A program made the position numbers and the translations under genes. From contig JAFGOU010000174.1 of the NCBI GenBank assembly GCA_016926315.1, positions 1 through 7,234 on the forward strand: a stretch of 7,234 nucleotides of DNA, written 5' to 3'. This document shows, one piece after another, positions 5,622 to 7,234 of the stretch; position 1 is the stretch's first letter, and each line of letters begins with the position of its first letter. The stretch comes from Chitinispirillaceae bacterium. GTDB lineage: Bacteria; Fibrobacterota; Chitinivibrionia; Chitinivibrionales; Chitinispirillaceae. The notes under the pieces were generated by a model that ran no database searches, was not told the DNA's origin, and saw only the letters and a program-made list of their open reading frames with translations.

Positions 5622-7234
5622 CTACCGAACGATCATCAGCTTTCCCTTGACAAGAACGCGGTCGAGCGCGTCATAGATCACGTAAAAATACAACCCCGAA
5701 GCCACGAGCTCTCCCCGCAGGTTCCGGGTGTCCCAGAGCCACTGCGGTTCCGTGCCAGGGTCGAAGTGGAGAAGGCCGGAGGCTTTCCTGGTGTCATAGA
5801 GCGGATAACCCTTGACAGAATAAATGCCGATACGGAAATCGAGCATACCGGTAGTCAAGGTATGAATGTTCTTGAACCAGATGCCGCAGGGCCCGCGTGC
5901 ATGGCAGTGGCGCGGGTCCTTTCCCGGTTTGTATGGATTGGGATAGGTATAAAAACCCGAGGCGCCGGTCCTGAAATACCATGCGAAACCGGAAAAACCG
6001 TTTTCCGGACCGCCCGGATACACACGCTCCCCGTACCGGTACTCATCGGCAAAACCGAAAAAGAGGCATTGCAGGCTGTCGTTGCTGAAATACCCGTATA
6101 CCGGTATCAGCGTCACGACCGTACTGTCTGCAGAAAAACCTATGCTGCGGAACGTTGACTGGTTGGTGCCGCTGTACAGCGAACGCAACTGAAAACTGCG
6201 GTTTCCCGTCAGGCTGGTGTCAAAGACGTCGATGGACACCGGGTCGGAAAAGGTCAGGACCAGCGACCTGCCGGTCGTTGTCACGGTATCGCCGCTCTGC
6301 GGAGTGACCGACACGACCTGAATGTTTTTAATACGAAAATGCCACGGCAGGTCTTCTATCGTCGTGAGAGAATCGAAAAGCGTGCCGGGAATCCCGTCAC
6401 CGGTATTATCGACCGGAAATCCGCTCCGGTCCCGAACGGTATTTCCGCGGTAGTAACAGGACACGCTGTCACGGTAGAAAAACCGGATGCCGGGAAAAAA
6501 ACGGACGTTGTTGCCATCAACAATCACTGAGTCATAGGGAAGCTGCCCGTCGCTGTTATACCGCGAACGGAGAATGAGCGTCCGGTTGCCGGTCAGTGCC
6601 GTGTCAACGGACGAGTCCATGACCGGCTTTGAAAACGTCAACTCGATAAACGGCGTCCGGCTGACCGTGCTGTCGCCGTCGGCCGGCGATACGGCAAGAA
6701 CACAGAAGGTCACGCTGTCCACTCTGAGGTGAACGGCGGTATCGCCGATGGTATCGCGGACGAAATCACGGTTGATGTCGAGCCGGTTCGGCCCGCTGGG
6801 GGTGGAAGCGAGATCGCGCAGGTCTGTGGAGACGACCAGCGCCAACGAATCGGTCGGTATAAAAAGACCTCGTGACGGCGTCACCAGAAAATACGGGCTT
6901 TGCGCAGCATAATGGGCGAACAGCTTCAGCTGGGTATAGTCCGCGTTCCAGATCTGCCGCGTACGCACGGGTACGACGCTGCCGCCTGCGGTTGAATCGA
7001 AAACGCTGTACACCACGATCCCCCGCATTGCCGAGGCGGAATCAATGGGTTCGGAGAAAGTGATCCGGACCGATGCGTGCGGCGGGAAATGGTAGGGAGT
7101 GTATGCCGTCCTTTTAGGCAGGCCGTTCACCGTGAAAGGCCTGGTCGAATCCCAGTCAGGCGCTATCTCGGTGATAACGGGCAGGTCGTTGTATTCGAGT
7201 CGCACGGTGATGGTGTCAAAGAGGTGCGCGTAGT
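5622..7234 (-). CDS. Large surface or secreted protein with Ig-like repeats and C-terminal FlgD/sorting-like domain (5' end missing)
   Basis: This is the C-terminal 537 residues of a protein whose N-terminus lies beyond the right edge. The frame is open to base 7234, and the GTG at 7205 is simply an internal Val. Residues below are counted from that Val. At least three Ig-like beta-sandwich units of the SbsA/Big_5 style can be followed (about 20-110, 165-290 and 297-415), with phrases such as VRITFSEPID, IELTFSKPV and LVLTFSDPV, usually read as cell-surface or extracellular modules. The second and third share DTxLTGNR (201-208 and 329-336). The C-terminal domain (about 421-527) opens with YPNPYKPG, has IYSVKGYPLYDTR, and ends with RNLRGELVASGLYFYVI and VLVKGKLMIVR. 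This layout resembles FlgD-like Ig and type IX-like C-terminal sorting domains of FCB-group bacteria. It holds an insert with CHARGPC (434-440). No enzyme domain is visible in this part. Function is unknown; adhesin, S-layer-associated protein or the tail of a secreted enzyme are all possible. Confidence 0.82.
   Translation of the reverse strand, partial: YAHLFDTITVRLEYNDLPVITEIAPDWDSTRPFTVNGLPKRTAYTPYHFPPHASVRITFSEPIDSASAMRGIVVYSVFDSTAGGSVVPVRTRQIWNADYTQLKLFAHYAAQSPYFLVTPSRGLFIPTDSLALVVSTDLRDLASTPSGPNRLDINRDFVRDTIGDTAVHLRVDSVTFCVLAVSPADGDSTVSRTPFIELTFSKPVMDSSVDTALTGNRTLILRSRYNSDGQLPYDSVIVDGNNVRFFPGIRFFYRDSVSCYYRGNTVRDRSGFPVDNTGDGIPGTLFDSLTTIEDLPWHFRIKNIQVVSVTPQSGDTVTTTGRSLVLTFSDPVSIDVFDTSLTGNRSFQLRSLYSGTNQSTFRSIGFSADSTVVTLIPVYGYFSNDSLQCLFFGFADEYRYGERVYPGGPENGFSGFAWYFRTGASGFYTYPNPYKPGKDPRHCHARGPCGIWFKNIHTLTTGMLDFRIGIYSVKGYPLYDTRKASGLLHFDPGTEPQWLWDTRNLRGELVASGLYFYVIYDALDRVLVKGKLMIVR

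Noticed and set aside
5013..6158. Long plus-strand open frame (381 codons) across the end of tatD and the convergent surface gene
   Set aside because: It overlaps two well-supported genes in other frames, has Arg/Ser/Pro-rich composition typical of GC-rich shadows, and shows no family motif.
7203..7205. GTG as the start codon of the surface protein gene
   Set aside because: The frame continues without a stop to the window edge with similar composition, no Shine-Dalgarno sequence and no signal peptide after the GTG; the gene is truncated by the window.

Overview
This is a GC-rich bacterial chromosomal window with compact housekeeping and envelope genes. It contains no rRNA, tRNA, CRISPR array, transposase, phage gene or plasmid gene that I can recognise. 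One surface protein has repeated Ig-like domains followed by a C-terminal domain that opens with a Y-P-N-P-Y motif and resembles FlgD-like or type IX-like sorting modules. Next to it is a RodZ-type protein with a Lys/Ala/Asp-Thr-rich linker. Together these suggest a Gram-negative (diderm) member of the Fibrobacterota/Bacteroidota/Chlorobi (FCB) group or a related candidate phylum. Fibrobacterota is my best guess at low confidence, because no phylogenetic marker is present.

Layout. Positions 1-160 are non-coding; a small hairpin with a T-rich tail at 122-143 (minus strand) probably ends suhB transcription. An inositol-monophosphatase family gene (suhB-like) occupies 161-961 on the minus strand. 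A 327-bp divergent intergenic region (962-1288) follows and is the most structured non-coding part of the window. It holds a repeat-like GC-rich segment, a 10-bp palindrome containing TATACT on both strands, a strong imperfect hairpin flanked by two near-identical 12-13-base AT-rich repeats, and a small leader hairpin before the next gene.

On the plus strand, four genes form a likely operon: an exported tetratricopeptide-repeat (TPR) protein (1289-2911), a Maf-type nucleotide pyrophosphatase (3060-3683), a RodZ-like membrane-anchored helix-turn-helix protein (3667-4836, overlapping maf by 17 bases) and a TatD-family metal-dependent hydrolase (4847-5602). Converging on tatD with a 19-base gap is the 3' part of a large minus-strand surface/secreted protein gene (5622 to beyond the right edge).

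How the genes fit together. Maf and RodZ are both associated with cell division and shape in well-studied bacteria, and maf commonly lies near mre genes. A periplasmic TPR scaffold upstream of them fits an envelope or morphogenesis cluster, but that role for the TPR protein is inferred from context. SuhB-like and TatD proteins are general housekeeping enzymes. I find no clear undescribed system. The points most worth a second look are the structured divergent intergenic region, the loss of a normally conserved histidine in TatD, the apparently SD-less start of maf, and the Cys/His-containing insert in the C-terminal domain of the surface protein.
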